From an uncultured SAR116 cluster alpha proteobacterium (GTDB lineage: Bacteria > Pseudomonadota > Alphaproteobacteria > Puniceispirillales > Marisalimonadaceae), in assembly GCA_902595145.1 (NCBI GenBank), contig CACJOU010000001.1, forward strand, positions 96,976 to 160,975: DNA of 64,000 bases. The letters are read 5' to 3'. Below, piece after piece: positions 13,850-23,234 of the stretch; positions within the stretch are counted from its first letter, which is position 1; the number at the start of each line of letters is the position of its first letter. Both the position numbers and the translations under genes were made by a program. Under the pieces are notes generated by a model, which was not told the DNA's origin, ran no database searches, and saw nothing but the letters and a program-made list of their open reading frames with translations.

Positions 13850-13924
13850 TGGGGCGTAGCCAAGTGGTAAGGCATCGGGTTTTGATCTCGTGTACCGTAG
13901 GTTCGAATCCTACCGCCCCAGCCA
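13850..13924 (+). tRNA. tRNA-Gln (anticodon TTG), CCA encoded
   Basis: Cloverleaf by hand: acceptor TGGGGCG/CGCCCCA, D stem GCC/GGC, anticodon loop TTTTGAT, T arm GTAGG-TTCGAAT-CCTAC, GCCA end. Confidence 0.95.
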
Positions 13925-13977
13925 TTTAAAAAATTTTCTCATGAGAAACATCTATTTATTTTCAAAAATAAATTTAA

Positions 13978-14676
13978 TTAGGTATTGTATTTCAAGTAGT
14001 ATAGCCCATTTTTATTTCTCAATGATAAAGATAAGTTTTTATCAATTTTATTTAACTTTTTCTTAAGCCTATATATATGCGTTTCTAAAGTATGTGTATT
14101 AATTTTATCTGAAAATCCCCAGATTTTTATTAATAAATCTTTTTTTAAAATATCTTCATTTTTTTTATTATAAAAGTAAATTAATAGATTATTTTCTTTT
14201 TCAGTTAAGTGTTCTGTGTAATTTGTTTCTAAATTAGAAATAGTTTTTTTAGATGGTGAGAAAATTATATGATCCATTAAATATTTATTAGAATTAATCA
14301 TGGTTTCTGGATAATTTAAGCTATCTAAATAATTAAGAAGAGTTACTAGTTTAAATGGTTTTTCTAATAAAAATACTTTGTTTACATTATCAATCATTTT
14401 TTTATTAAAAGGTTCGTGATAGGCAATGATGTTGACATGTTCATTTTTACTTTGAAGTATATTTATTAAATTTTTAATGTTATCGCCCAAATTATTTAAA
14501 TTTAAAATGCAAGCATCAAAACTTCTATTTGCCACGGTTTCATGCAGCTCTTCATTGTTTTCTACAACTAACAGATCATAATTATTGTATTTTAAAATTT
14601 GATAGTAAAGAATTGAGTTTAAAATTTTTTCCTTTTCATATAATAATATTGACAAGTTTTGTTTCAAGGAAATCAC
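13978..14676 (-). CDS. OmpR/PhoB-type winged-helix regulator with degenerate receiver domain
   Basis: C-terminal LTEKENNLLIYFYNKKNEDILKKDLLIKIWGF...NTHTLETHIYRLKKKL; receiver-like N-terminus with LEKPF but no phosphoacceptor Asp. Confidence 0.82.
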   Translation of the reverse strand: MISLKQNLSILLYEKEKILNSILYYQILKYNNYDLLVVENNEELHETVANRSFDACILNLNNLGDNIKNLINILQSKNEHVNIIAYHEPFNKKMIDNVNKVFLLEKPFKLVTLLNYLDSLNYPETMINSNKYLMDHIIFSPSKKTISNLETNYTEHLTEKENNLLIYFYNKKNEDILKKDLLIKIWGFSDKINTHTLETHIYRLKKKLNKIDKNLSLSLRNKNGLYYLKYNT

Positions 14677-14701
14677 CTTAATTAAATAAATAAAGATTCA
14701 C

Positions 14702-15811
14702 ATGAATAGTACATTAACAGTTAAAATAGAAAGAGCAATATCTGAGCTTAGAAGAGGAGGGAAGTTAGTAATCTCTGAAATTAATTCAGGAACTTCTGTC
14801 TTACTAGTAGCTTCTGAGTTAATAGAAAACCATACAATAGATGAGATGTCAAAACTTGCTTTATCAAGACCAAATATTATTTTATCTAAGAATCGAAGCA
14901 AGGCAATTGGTATAAATGGAGCTGATGGACCGTGTTCATTTTTAATAAAGAATAATTGGGAAGTGGATGATATTCTATCTCTATGTATGCCATTAGCTAA
15001 TCATAAAATTCCTATAATTGATGGTGCTTTGCCAGAGAGTTATACTGGAATTGTATCATCTTGTATATTACTATTGCGACAATCTAGGCTTCTTCCTGCT
15101 GGCTTGATGGCTATTATCTCAAACGTTTCAGTTGAACAAATAAATAAGTGGGCGTTTGATAAAAATCTAATTCATGTGAACACTTCTGATATTAAATCTT
15201 ACGAGCAAATAAGTGCTAGTAATTTAATCATGTCAGTTAAGGCTAAGGTACCAATTCTACATACTGAAAATTGTGAAATTATTATATTTAGACCAAGAGA
15301 TGGTGGTAACGAACACTTTTGCCTAGTTTTTGGAAAAAACAGAAAAATGAGTACTGATCACGCTTTAGTAAGAATTCATAGCCAATGTATAACAGGAGAT
15401 GTCCTAGACAGTCTCAAATGTGACTGTGGTCAACAGTTAAGACAATCTATCAAATTAATGGCTGAAGCTGACGAAGGAATTTTGATATATCTTGCACAGG
15501 AAGGAAGGGATATTGGACTACTAAACAAGCTTCGAGCATACTCATTGCAAGAAAGTGGTATGGACACTGTAGAGGCTAATGAAGATTTGGGATTTAATGA
15601 TGATGAAAGACTATATTACCCTGCAAAAGAAATTTTGGCCCAACTAAAAATTAAAAATGTAAAATTAATTACCAATAATCCTAAAAAGGTTGAGCACCTA
15701 GAAAATTTAGGAATAAAAGTTACAGAACGAATTGCTATTAAAATAAACCCAAACAAACATAATAAAAAATATCTTGAAACAAAATCCAAAAAATCAGGGC
15801 ACATACTTTAA
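14702..15811 (+). CDS. ribA: GTP cyclohydrolase II with N-terminal RibB-like (degenerate-looking) domain
   Basis: RIHSQCITGDVLDSLKCDCGQQLRQSI Zn-binding motif, LAQEGRDIGLLNKLRAY motif. Confidence 0.9.
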   Translation: MNSTLTVKIERAISELRRGGKLVISEINSGTSVLLVASELIENHTIDEMSKLALSRPNIILSKNRSKAIGINGADGPCSFLIKNNWEVDDILSLCMPLANHKIPIIDGALPESYTGIVSSCILLLRQSRLLPAGLMAIISNVSVEQINKWAFDKNLIHVNTSDIKSYEQISASNLIMSVKAKVPILHTENCEIIIFRPRDGGNEHFCLVFGKNRKMSTDHALVRIHSQCITGDVLDSLKCDCGQQLRQSIKLMAEADEGILIYLAQEGRDIGLLNKLRAYSLQESGMDTVEANEDLGFNDDERLYYPAKEILAQLKIKNVKLITNNPKKVEHLENLGIKVTERIAIKINPNKHNKKYLETKSKKSGHIL

Positions 15812-16501
15812 TTAAACTTGTCTATTGCCAAATAAAAGTGAACCAATTCTAACTGAAGTTGCCCCAAACTTTATTGCATCTTCATAATCACTGCTCATCC
15901 CCATAGATAATTCAGATAAATTATTTCTATTTGCAATTTTTTGTAATAAAAGGAAATGCATTGATGGTTCTTCGTTTACAGGGGGTATGCACATTAATCC
16001 AACAATGGGTAAATTTAAGTCTTCAATGCAATACTTTATAAATTTGTCTGCCTCCAAGGGATCTATTCCACTTTTTTGTGGTTCATTACCAGTATTAACT
16101 TGAATATAAAAACTATTAGTTTTAGTTTTTTCATGTAAATTTTTTGCTATCTCTGTTGCTATTTTTTCTCTGTCTATTGTTTCAATTACGTCGAATAAGC
16201 TGAGAGCTTGCTTTACTTTATTGGTTTGCAATGGCCCTATAAGTCTTAATTCTATATCATTATTAATCTCTATTCTTTTTTTCCAACGGTTGATCGCCTC
16301 TTGCACTCTATTTTCACCAAAAATTTTTTGTCTGCATGCAATTGCTTCGTCAACTTTATGATCTGGCTGTTTTTTGGAAACAGCTACTAATTTTGGAACC
16401 TTGTTTTCTGAAAAAAAACTTTTCTCATGTTTGTTTTGAATGTTTTTTAAAATGAACTCTATGTTCTCTTTTATATCTTCCAATATTTTTGCTCCATTCA
16501 T
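15812..16501 (-). CDS. YggS/PROSC family PLP homeostasis protein
   Basis: LVAVSKKQPDHKVDEAI, FGENRVQEA, IGPLQTNK, LSMGMSSDYEDAIKFGATSVRIGSLLFG motifs. Confidence 0.93.
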   Translation of the reverse strand: MNGAKILEDIKENIEFILKNIQNKHEKSFFSENKVPKLVAVSKKQPDHKVDEAIACRQKIFGENRVQEAINRWKKRIEINNDIELRLIGPLQTNKVKQALSLFDVIETIDREKIATEIAKNLHEKTKTNSFYIQVNTGNEPQKSGIDPLEADKFIKYCIEDLNLPIVGLMCIPPVNEEPSMHFLLLQKIANRNNLSELSMGMSSDYEDAIKFGATSVRIGSLLFGNRQV

Positions 16502-16632
16502 TATTTTTAAAAGTAATATTAGATTTTTTAAATATTTTATTGTTGCAAAAAAACAACAAAAAATTTAAAAAGTGATATTTATGCCATTAATTACTGGTTT
16601 TTATAGTTTATTTATAATAATAATTATGACTA

Positions 16633-16655
16633 TACATTTTTATGGTAAAAATGTA
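16633..16655. repeat. Perfect inverted repeat, 10-bp arms, 3-nt loop (TACATTTTTA-TGG-TAAAAATGTA)
   Basis: Read directly; 45 bp upstream of porin start. Confidence 0.85.
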
Positions 16656-16662
16656 ATTAACC

Positions 16663-16679
16663 GTTTTCAATGTGAAAAC
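16663..16679. repeat. Perfect inverted repeat, 7-bp arms, 3-nt loop (GTTTTCA-ATG-TGAAAAC)
   Basis: Read directly; just upstream of the porin RBS and start. Confidence 0.8.
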
Positions 16680-16699
16680 ATAAAATAAGGGGATACGCA

Positions 16700-17713
16700 A
16701 TGCGTAAATTACTTTTAGGTACAACAGCAATCGCAGCTGCTGCTACTTTATCAACAAATGTTGCCCTTGCTGACGTTTCAATCTCTGGTGCTATGGAATT
16801 TACATATTCAAGCCAAGATTCTGGTAATGCAGCAACAGGTGCATCACAAGACAGCTTTGCTACAGACAATGATGTAGCTATTAGCTTTTCAAACAAAACT
16901 GACTCAGGTCTAAGCATTTTCATGGTTTCAAAAATCGAACAAGTTAGTGGCATAACTTCAGACGAAGCCTACATGGGCATTAAAGGTGGTTTTGGTACAT
17001 TAACATTTGGTCAAGATGACGGTGCTGGTGATCAATTAACTAGAACTGCTCACGACCTAGTTGGACCTGATGCATTAAACGATGGTGGCGGAGGCGTTCT
17101 TGGCGCACAAGCTGGTAACGGTAATTTATCTGATGATAACGCTGACTTAATTGATGACGTTAACGACGAGAATGCAATTACTTACATCCTACCTACTATG
17201 GGTGGTTTAACAGTTGGTGCAACTTATAAAGACGCTGGTTCAGGTGCTTCTGATAATGCTGATGAAACAGTTGTTGCTGCTAAATATGCATTTGAAAGTG
17301 GAGCTGTTAAAGGATCAATCCACTATGGTAACAATAACATAAGTGGAGCTACCGCTGGTGCTGCATCAACAAACTCTGACTCAATGGCCATTGATGTTTC
17401 AACAGGTCCAATCAGAGCTGTTATTGCTAAAGCAGAAGACGAAGTTAGTTCAACAGTAACTACTGAAGTTACAGATTATGGTATTCAGTACAATGTTGGT
17501 AATGGACTTACATTAGCAGTTGTTGGAACTCAAGTTGAAGAGAATACTGGTGGTGAGACATCAGACATTACAACTGTTTCAGCTAAATATAACATAGCTT
17601 CTGGTCTTGATGCGTACGTTACATATCATGACTATGACTATAAAGCTGGTTCATCAGGTGAAACTGCTGATGATGGATCATGGACACAAATTACACTTAA
17701 AACTACATTCTAA
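16700..17713 (+). CDS. Gram-negative porin (Porin_4-like)
   Basis: Signal peptide MRKLLLGTTAIAAAATLSTNVALADVSISG; beta-rich acidic sequence; terminal Phe (TQITLKTTF). Confidence 0.9.
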   Translation: MRKLLLGTTAIAAAATLSTNVALADVSISGAMEFTYSSQDSGNAATGASQDSFATDNDVAISFSNKTDSGLSIFMVSKIEQVSGITSDEAYMGIKGGFGTLTFGQDDGAGDQLTRTAHDLVGPDALNDGGGGVLGAQAGNGNLSDDNADLIDDVNDENAITYILPTMGGLTVGATYKDAGSGASDNADETVVAAKYAFESGAVKGSIHYGNNNISGATAGAASTNSDSMAIDVSTGPIRAVIAKAEDEVSSTVTTEVTDYGIQYNVGNGLTLAVVGTQVEENTGGETSDITTVSAKYNIASGLDAYVTYHDYDYKAGSSGETADDGSWTQITLKTTF

Positions 17714-17732
17714 ATTTTTAGTTTGAACAATT

Positions 17733-17758
17733 AAAGGCGGCTGCAGCCGCCTTTTTTT
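17733..17758 (+). terminator. Intrinsic terminator of the porin gene
   Basis: AAAGGCGGCTGCAGCCGCCTTTTTTT: GC-rich perfect palindrome followed by T-tract, about 20 bp after stop. Confidence 0.93.
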
Positions 17759-17832
17759 ATTTTTAATTCATATTTAAATGATGTATCATTGTATCCAATA
17801 CTAAATGAAATATTTCACTTCAGGTTAAAATT

Positions 17833-18330
17833 ATGGTTAAAAGTATATTTATAACGATATTAATGCTTATAATTGTAAGTTGTTCGAATAATAAAATCGT
17901 TTCTAATCCACTAACAAATAAAAGCCCTACACCAGGTCTTTTTTCCAAAGATTCAGAAAAAGGAATATCATTATCTGATATTTTTAATCCTAAATTAAAT
18001 CCTGGTTCTGGAACTAGCGTAAATGGTTTTCTTTGGAGAGCATCCCTAAACATTTTATCAGTGGCACCTTTAATATCAACCGATGCTTTTGGTGGAACTA
18101 TTATTACTGATTGGTATGTTAAGAAAAATATCAAAAATAAAAGGATCAAAATTACCGCTTATATTAAAACAAGCGAATTAAGATCAGATGGAATTAAGAT
18201 AACGGTACATGTTCAAAAACTAATAGACAATGTGTGGTCTGATACAATTACAGATAATGATTTAGCTTCAAAAATTGAAAATAATATTTTGAATGAAGCA
18301 AGAAATTTAAGAATAAATTCAATTAAATAA
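17833..18330 (+). CDS. DUF3576-like lipoprotein
   Basis: Lipobox-like IVSCSNN; LWRASLNILSVAPLISTDAFGGTIITDWY segment; located before leuS as in other alphaproteobacteria. Confidence 0.75.
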   Translation: MVKSIFITILMLIIVSCSNNKIVSNPLTNKSPTPGLFSKDSEKGISLSDIFNPKLNPGSGTSVNGFLWRASLNILSVAPLISTDAFGGTIITDWYVKKNIKNKRIKITAYIKTSELRSDGIKITVHVQKLIDNVWSDTITDNDLASKIENNILNEARNLRINSIK

Positions 18331-18335
18331 TTATA

Positions 18336-20861
18336 ATGATGAAATATAACCCGCCTGTAATTGAAAAAAAATGGCAAAATAAATGGTCTGAACTTAAAAG
18401 TTTTAAAGCCAAAATTGATTACAATAAACCTAAATATTATGTATTAGAAATGTTTCCATATCCTTCTGGAGCTATACACATGGGACATGTAAGAAATTAT
18501 ACTTTAGGCGATTTAATTTCTCGATATAAAAAAGCTCAAGGTTTTAACGTTCTACATCCGATGGGTTGGGACTCATTTGGATTACCGGCAGAAAATGCAG
18601 CAATTGAAAATAAAACACATCCTACTAAATGGACTAATTCTAATATTGAAAATATGAAAATTCAGTTAAAACAAATGGGTTTATCTTATGACTGGGATAG
18701 AGAATTAAGTACTTGTGATCCAAATTATTACAAATTTGAACAAAAAATGTTTTTGGATTTCTATAAAGCTGGAATTGCTTATAGAAAAGAAACTTTAGTC
18801 AATTGGGATCCAATTGAAAATACAGTTCTAGCAAATGAGCAAGTTGTTGACGGTCGAGGATGGAGATCTGGAGCTGAGGTTGAAAAGAAAAAAATGAAGG
18901 GATGGTTTCTAAAAATTTCGAATTTTGCAGACGAATTACTTAATGAAATTGATAACCTGGATGGATGGCCTGAAAAGGTTAAAACAATGCAAAAAAATTG
19001 GATTGGAAAAAGCTACGGTGCTACCATTAATTTTTCGTTAGAAAATTCATCAGAAAAAATATCTATTTTCACAACTAGACCCGACACAATTTTTGGAGCA
19101 TCTTTTATTGCAATATCACCTCAACATCCACTTGCAAAAAAAATTTCCAAGAAGGATTCAAAAGCATCTGCCTTTATAAAATTTTGTGAGAAAAATTCAA
19201 CTAAAGAAGCTGATTTAGAAAAAGCTGAAAAATATGGATACGAAACGAACCTATATGTGTTTCATCCCTTTAAAAATGATGTAAAGTTAAAGATTTTTAT
19301 TGCTAATTTTATTTTAATGGATTATGGAACTGGAGCAATTTTTGGTTGTCCTGCACATGATCAAAGAGATTATGATTTCGCAGTAAAGTACTCTTTAGAC
19401 ATCATACCAGTAATAAAAACGAAAGAAAATCTCCCTTTTAATGGTGATGGGGTTCATATAAATTCTGAATTTTTAAATGATTTAAATACTGATGATGCAA
19501 TTAAATTATGCATAAAAAAACTAAATGAATTAGAAATTGGTAAAGAAAAAGTAACTTATAGGATACGTGATTGGGGTGTTTCCCGACAAAGATATTGGGG
19601 ATGTCCAATTCCTATAATTTACTGTAATGATTGTGGCGAAGTGCCAGTGCCAGAAGAAAAATTACCAATTAAGCTACCAGAAGATACTGATTTTAATATA
19701 AGTGGAAATCCTTTGGATAATCATCCAATCTGGAAACATACTAAATGCCCCAAGTGTAATAAAAAAGCTGTTCGAGAGACAGATACATTTGACACATTTT
19801 TTGAATCTAGTTGGTATTTTGCAAGGTTTACAGATCTCAATCCTTCAAGTGCCTTTACTGAAGATGCTATTAAATATTGGATGCCTGTTGATCAATACAT
19901 TGGTGGAATTGAACATGCAGTTATGCATCTGCTTTATTCAAGATTTTTTATGAGAGCCTTAAAGCATGTCAACTCTCTAGATATTGAGGAACCTTTTACT
20001 TCTCTGAAAACACAGGGAATGGTGTGCCACCAAACTTTTAAGACCAAAGATGAAAAATGGATTTTCCCAAACTACGTAATAAAAAAAGACAATGAATACT
20101 TTCACCTGGAGACAAAAGAGATTGTTATTCCTGGTAGAATCGAAAAGATGAGTAAATCAAAAAAAAATGTAGTTGACCCTCAGCAGATAATTGAAAATTT
20201 TGGTGCAGACACTGCACGTTTTTTTGTGTTATCTGATTCTCCTCCTAATCGAGATATGGAGTGGTCAGATTCAGGAGTAGAAGGTTCATGGCGTTTTTTA
20301 AATAAACTTTGGAAATTTGTAAAAAATATACCTAAAAGAGATATTGAAAATGATTTACCAAAAAAAATTTCCTCACGAAATAGAGAACTATTAACATTTA
20401 TGAATACAACAATTAAAGACGTTACAAAAGCAATTGATGAATTTCATTTCAACATAGCAGTTGCTCAAATTAGAAGTTTGTTTAACGTTGTTCTTACTCA
20501 TAGCATTGAAAATAAAAATGATTTTAGAGTTGTTGTTTTTGTTACAAACAAACTTCTTGTATTAATTAATCCTATGGTGCCTCATATAGCCGAAGAATTA
20601 TGGTATAGTTTAGGTAATAAAGATTTAATTTTAAATGAAAGTTGGCCTAAAGTTAACTTGGAGTATATAAAAAAAAATAATGTGAAAATTCCTATACAAG
20701 TTAATGGAAAAGTAAGAGCAATTGTTGAAGTACCTATAGACTTAGATAAAAAAGAAATTGAGAAAATTGCTTTGAAAGAAGAAAATGTTTTAAAATTTTT
20801 AGATAGAAAACCAAAAAAAGTTATTATTATACCTAATCGTGTTGTTAATTTTGTAATTTAA
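18336..20861 (+). CDS. leuS: Leucyl-tRNA synthetase
   Basis: FPYPSGAIHMGHVRNYTLGD (HIGH), KMSKSKKN (KMSKS), QYIGGIEHAVMHLLYSRF. Confidence 0.97.
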   Translation: MMKYNPPVIEKKWQNKWSELKSFKAKIDYNKPKYYVLEMFPYPSGAIHMGHVRNYTLGDLISRYKKAQGFNVLHPMGWDSFGLPAENAAIENKTHPTKWTNSNIENMKIQLKQMGLSYDWDRELSTCDPNYYKFEQKMFLDFYKAGIAYRKETLVNWDPIENTVLANEQVVDGRGWRSGAEVEKKKMKGWFLKISNFADELLNEIDNLDGWPEKVKTMQKNWIGKSYGATINFSLENSSEKISIFTTRPDTIFGASFIAISPQHPLAKKISKKDSKASAFIKFCEKNSTKEADLEKAEKYGYETNLYVFHPFKNDVKLKIFIANFILMDYGTGAIFGCPAHDQRDYDFAVKYSLDIIPVIKTKENLPFNGDGVHINSEFLNDLNTDDAIKLCIKKLNELEIGKEKVTYRIRDWGVSRQRYWGCPIPIIYCNDCGEVPVPEEKLPIKLPEDTDFNISGNPLDNHPIWKHTKCPKCNKKAVRETDTFDTFFESSWYFARFTDLNPSSAFTEDAIKYWMPVDQYIGGIEHAVMHLLYSRFFMRALKHVNSLDIEEPFTSLKTQGMVCHQTFKTKDEKWIFPNYVIKKDNEYFHLETKEIVIPGRIEKMSKSKKNVVDPQQIIENFGADTARFFVLSDSPPNRDMEWSDSGVEGSWRFLNKLWKFVKNIPKRDIENDLPKKISSRNRELLTFMNTTIKDVTKAIDEFHFNIAVAQIRSLFNVVLTHSIENKNDFRVVVFVTNKLLVLINPMVPHIAEELWYSLGNKDLILNESWPKVNLEYIKKNNVKIPIQVNGKVRAIVEVPIDLDKKEIEKIALKEENVLKFLDRKPKKVIIIPNRVVNFVI

Positions 20862-20873
20862 ATTGAGCTCAGG

Positions 20874-21350
20874 ATGTTTATTTTTAAAAAATTATTTTTT
20901 GCATTTTTAATATTTTTAATTGGTAGTTGTTCTTTTAAAAATTATGAAAATTTTCAGAATATTAACAATTATTCAATTAAAATTGAAGTGCCTAATGATA
21001 AATATAACTTATATCTTAAAGAAAGTTTAAAAAGATTTTTTCAAATTAATGATAATAAAAACAATTATACACTTAGAACTGAAATAAAATTTGAATCAAC
21101 CAACACATTGTCAGTTAGTGGTCAAAACGTTTTAAAATCAACAAAAGCTAAAATTAATTATCAATTAATAAATAAAAACGCAAACTTAGTAAAGTCTGGT
21201 TCAATAAACACTTTCCCAGCCTTAAGCTCTTCATCAAATTCTTTTTATTCTCAAGAAAAGAGTATTGAGCATATTAAGGAAAGATTAACAAAAAGCTCTG
21301 CAAAATCTCTTTATAAACATATTAGCGTTATTATAAGAAGATTAAATTGA
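20874..21350 (+). CDS. LptE-like LPS-assembly lipoprotein
   Basis: Lipobox-like LIGSCSF; position between leuS and holA as for lptE in many proteobacteria. Confidence 0.65.
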   Translation: MFIFKKLFFAFLIFLIGSCSFKNYENFQNINNYSIKIEVPNDKYNLYLKESLKRFFQINDNKNNYTLRTEIKFESTNTLSVSGQNVLKSTKAKINYQLINKNANLVKSGSINTFPALSSSSNSFYSQEKSIEHIKERLTKSSAKSLYKHISVIIRRLN

Positions 21351-22387
21351 AAATCGTTCCTATTTTTTATGAAGATAACTTAAAAAACAAACTAAAAAAC
21401 GTAAACATTATTTTTTTATATGGATCTAACATTGGCTTAGTAGAGCTTATATATAAAAAAACCTTGGAAATTTTGAAAATAGATACACATGACCCTTTTA
21501 CGGTTTCCAAAATAGACGGCAATGAATTTAAGGATAACCCTTTAGTACTTAATGATAATATAAATACTTTAAGTGCTTTATCAGATAAAAGGTATATACT
21601 CTTGGATCTGGTGCATATTTCTCTAACTAAAAATATAGAAAATATTATTTTACAAGCTGTTAAAACAGAAAGTAGTAATTATTTACTACTAATAAAAGCT
21701 TCAAATTTAAAGATAAGTTCTTTTATTAAATATTTCGAAAACAGTAATAATTCTATTTTAGTCCCTTGTTATGAAGAAAAAACAAGTACCCTTCATTCAA
21801 AATTAACAAATTTATTTTCCAAACATAAATTTAATTTCAAAACACATTTTGTTGAAAGTTTAATAATAAGACTTAGTTCAAATTCACTAACTAATGAAAT
21901 GGAAATTGAAAAACTAGATGTTTTTTTAACAAATAATAAAAATGTTACTGAAGAAATGATTTTTACGCTTATTTCAAACAATGATGATTTGAATTTAAAT
22001 AAAGTTATCGAAAATTGCTCTAATGGCAAACCTCTTGATGCATTAATATCTTTTGAAAATATTTATGAGAACCAAAGTACAACCATTACTCTTATACGAT
22101 TATTCGTTAATCACTTTAAATTAATAGAAAGAATTTTATTACTTTTTGAGAAAAACAAAAATTTAGAAAATGTTATAAATAATGTTAAACCACCAATTTT
22201 CTTTAAGAAAAGGGAATTTATATTTTTTCAATGTAAAATTTGGAATTTAAAATTAATAGATATTATATTAATTCGCTTAGTTGAGCTGGAAATAAAATGC
22301 AAATTAAATCATTTCTCAGAAAAAACAATTTTATCACAGTTCATACTATCTACTTCTATTCTTGCAAGGAATAGAATTAAGTCTTAA
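21347..22387 (+). CDS. holA: DNA polymerase III subunit delta
   Basis: FLYGSNIGLVELIYKKTLEIL and position after lptE-like gene; TTG start. Confidence 0.82.
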   Translation: MKIVPIFYEDNLKNKLKNVNIIFLYGSNIGLVELIYKKTLEILKIDTHDPFTVSKIDGNEFKDNPLVLNDNINTLSALSDKRYILLDLVHISLTKNIENIILQAVKTESSNYLLLIKASNLKISSFIKYFENSNNSILVPCYEEKTSTLHSKLTNLFSKHKFNFKTHFVESLIIRLSSNSLTNEMEIEKLDVFLTNNKNVTEEMIFTLISNNDDLNLNKVIENCSNGKPLDALISFENIYENQSTTITLIRLFVNHFKLIERILLLFEKNKNLENVINNVKPPIFFKKREFIFFQCKIWNLKLIDIILIRLVELEIKCKLNHFSEKTILSQFILSTSILARNRIKS

Positions 22388-23234
22388 TTTTTTTTATAAT
22401 AAAATTAAACTCTTCTAAATTTTTACATTGTAGTTTAATAGTTCCAGTTTTTTTCAAACTATCAAAATCAATATTTACATCTAATCCTGTTATTTCAGAT
22501 AATTCTTTTTCTAAATTAATTATGTCTATATTTTTATCTTTGTTTTTGGGAGACTTTATATTTCGATTTTTTATGAGTTTTTCGATATCCCTAGAATTAA
22601 GTTTATTCTTTAATATTATATCTAGATAAATGTCAGCATCTTTATGTCCTATAAGTGGTCGGACTTGACCAATGGTAAGTTTTTGTTGCAAAAGTAATTC
22701 CTTGGCTTTATCTGATAATAATAAAAGTCTAGTAATATTACCAACATAAGACCGAGATTTTCCAACTGCTTTTGAAATATCTTCTTGAGTATAATCGTAA
22801 TTGGTAATAAGAGACTGATAACCTTCGGCTTCTTCAATTGGATTTAATTCAGATCTTTGAATGTTTTCAACCAAAGACAATTCAGCAATTTTATCTTCAT
22901 TAATATCATCACGTATAATGGCTGGAATTTCATGTATTTTGGCTAGTTGACAAGCTCTCCATCTTCTTTCACCGGCAACTATAAAGTATTGATTTTTTAT
23001 AGTGTCATTTGATTTTAAAATCACTGGTTGAATTATGCCCTGTTTCTTAATTGAATTTGACAAAGACTCTAATTCATCTTTATCAAAAATTTTTCTTGGT
23101 TGCCACGGTCCAGGTTTGATAAACTCTAGTGGTATCATTTTATAATTATCAGTATTTTTTTCTACTTCAACACCCAAAAGACTAGATAGACCACTTCCAA
23201 GTCCTATGGGTCTAGCATTTTTCTTTTGTTTCAT
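22377..23234 (-). CDS. parB: Chromosome partitioning protein ParB
   Basis: IKPGPWQPRKIFD, VAGERRWRACQLAKIHEIPAIIR, VENIQRSELNPIEEAEGYQ. Confidence 0.96.
   Translation of the reverse strand: MKQKKNARPIGLGSGLSSLLGVEVEKNTDNYKMIPLEFIKPGPWQPRKIFDKDELESLSNSIKKQGIIQPVILKSNDTIKNQYFIVAGERRWRACQLAKIHEIPAIIRDDINEDKIAELSLVENIQRSELNPIEEAEGYQSLITNYDYTQEDISKAVGKSRSYVGNITRLLLLSDKAKELLLQQKLTIGQVRPLIGHKDADIYLDIILKNKLNSRDIEKLIKNRNIKSPKNKDKNIDIINLEKELSEITGLDVNIDFDSLKKTGTIKLQCKNLEEFNFIIKKIKT

Noticed and set aside
16540-16559. TTGTTG-N8-CAACAA inverted repeat upstream of yggS
   Set aside because: Short arms, and placed at the 5' side of yggS, so not a terminator for it.
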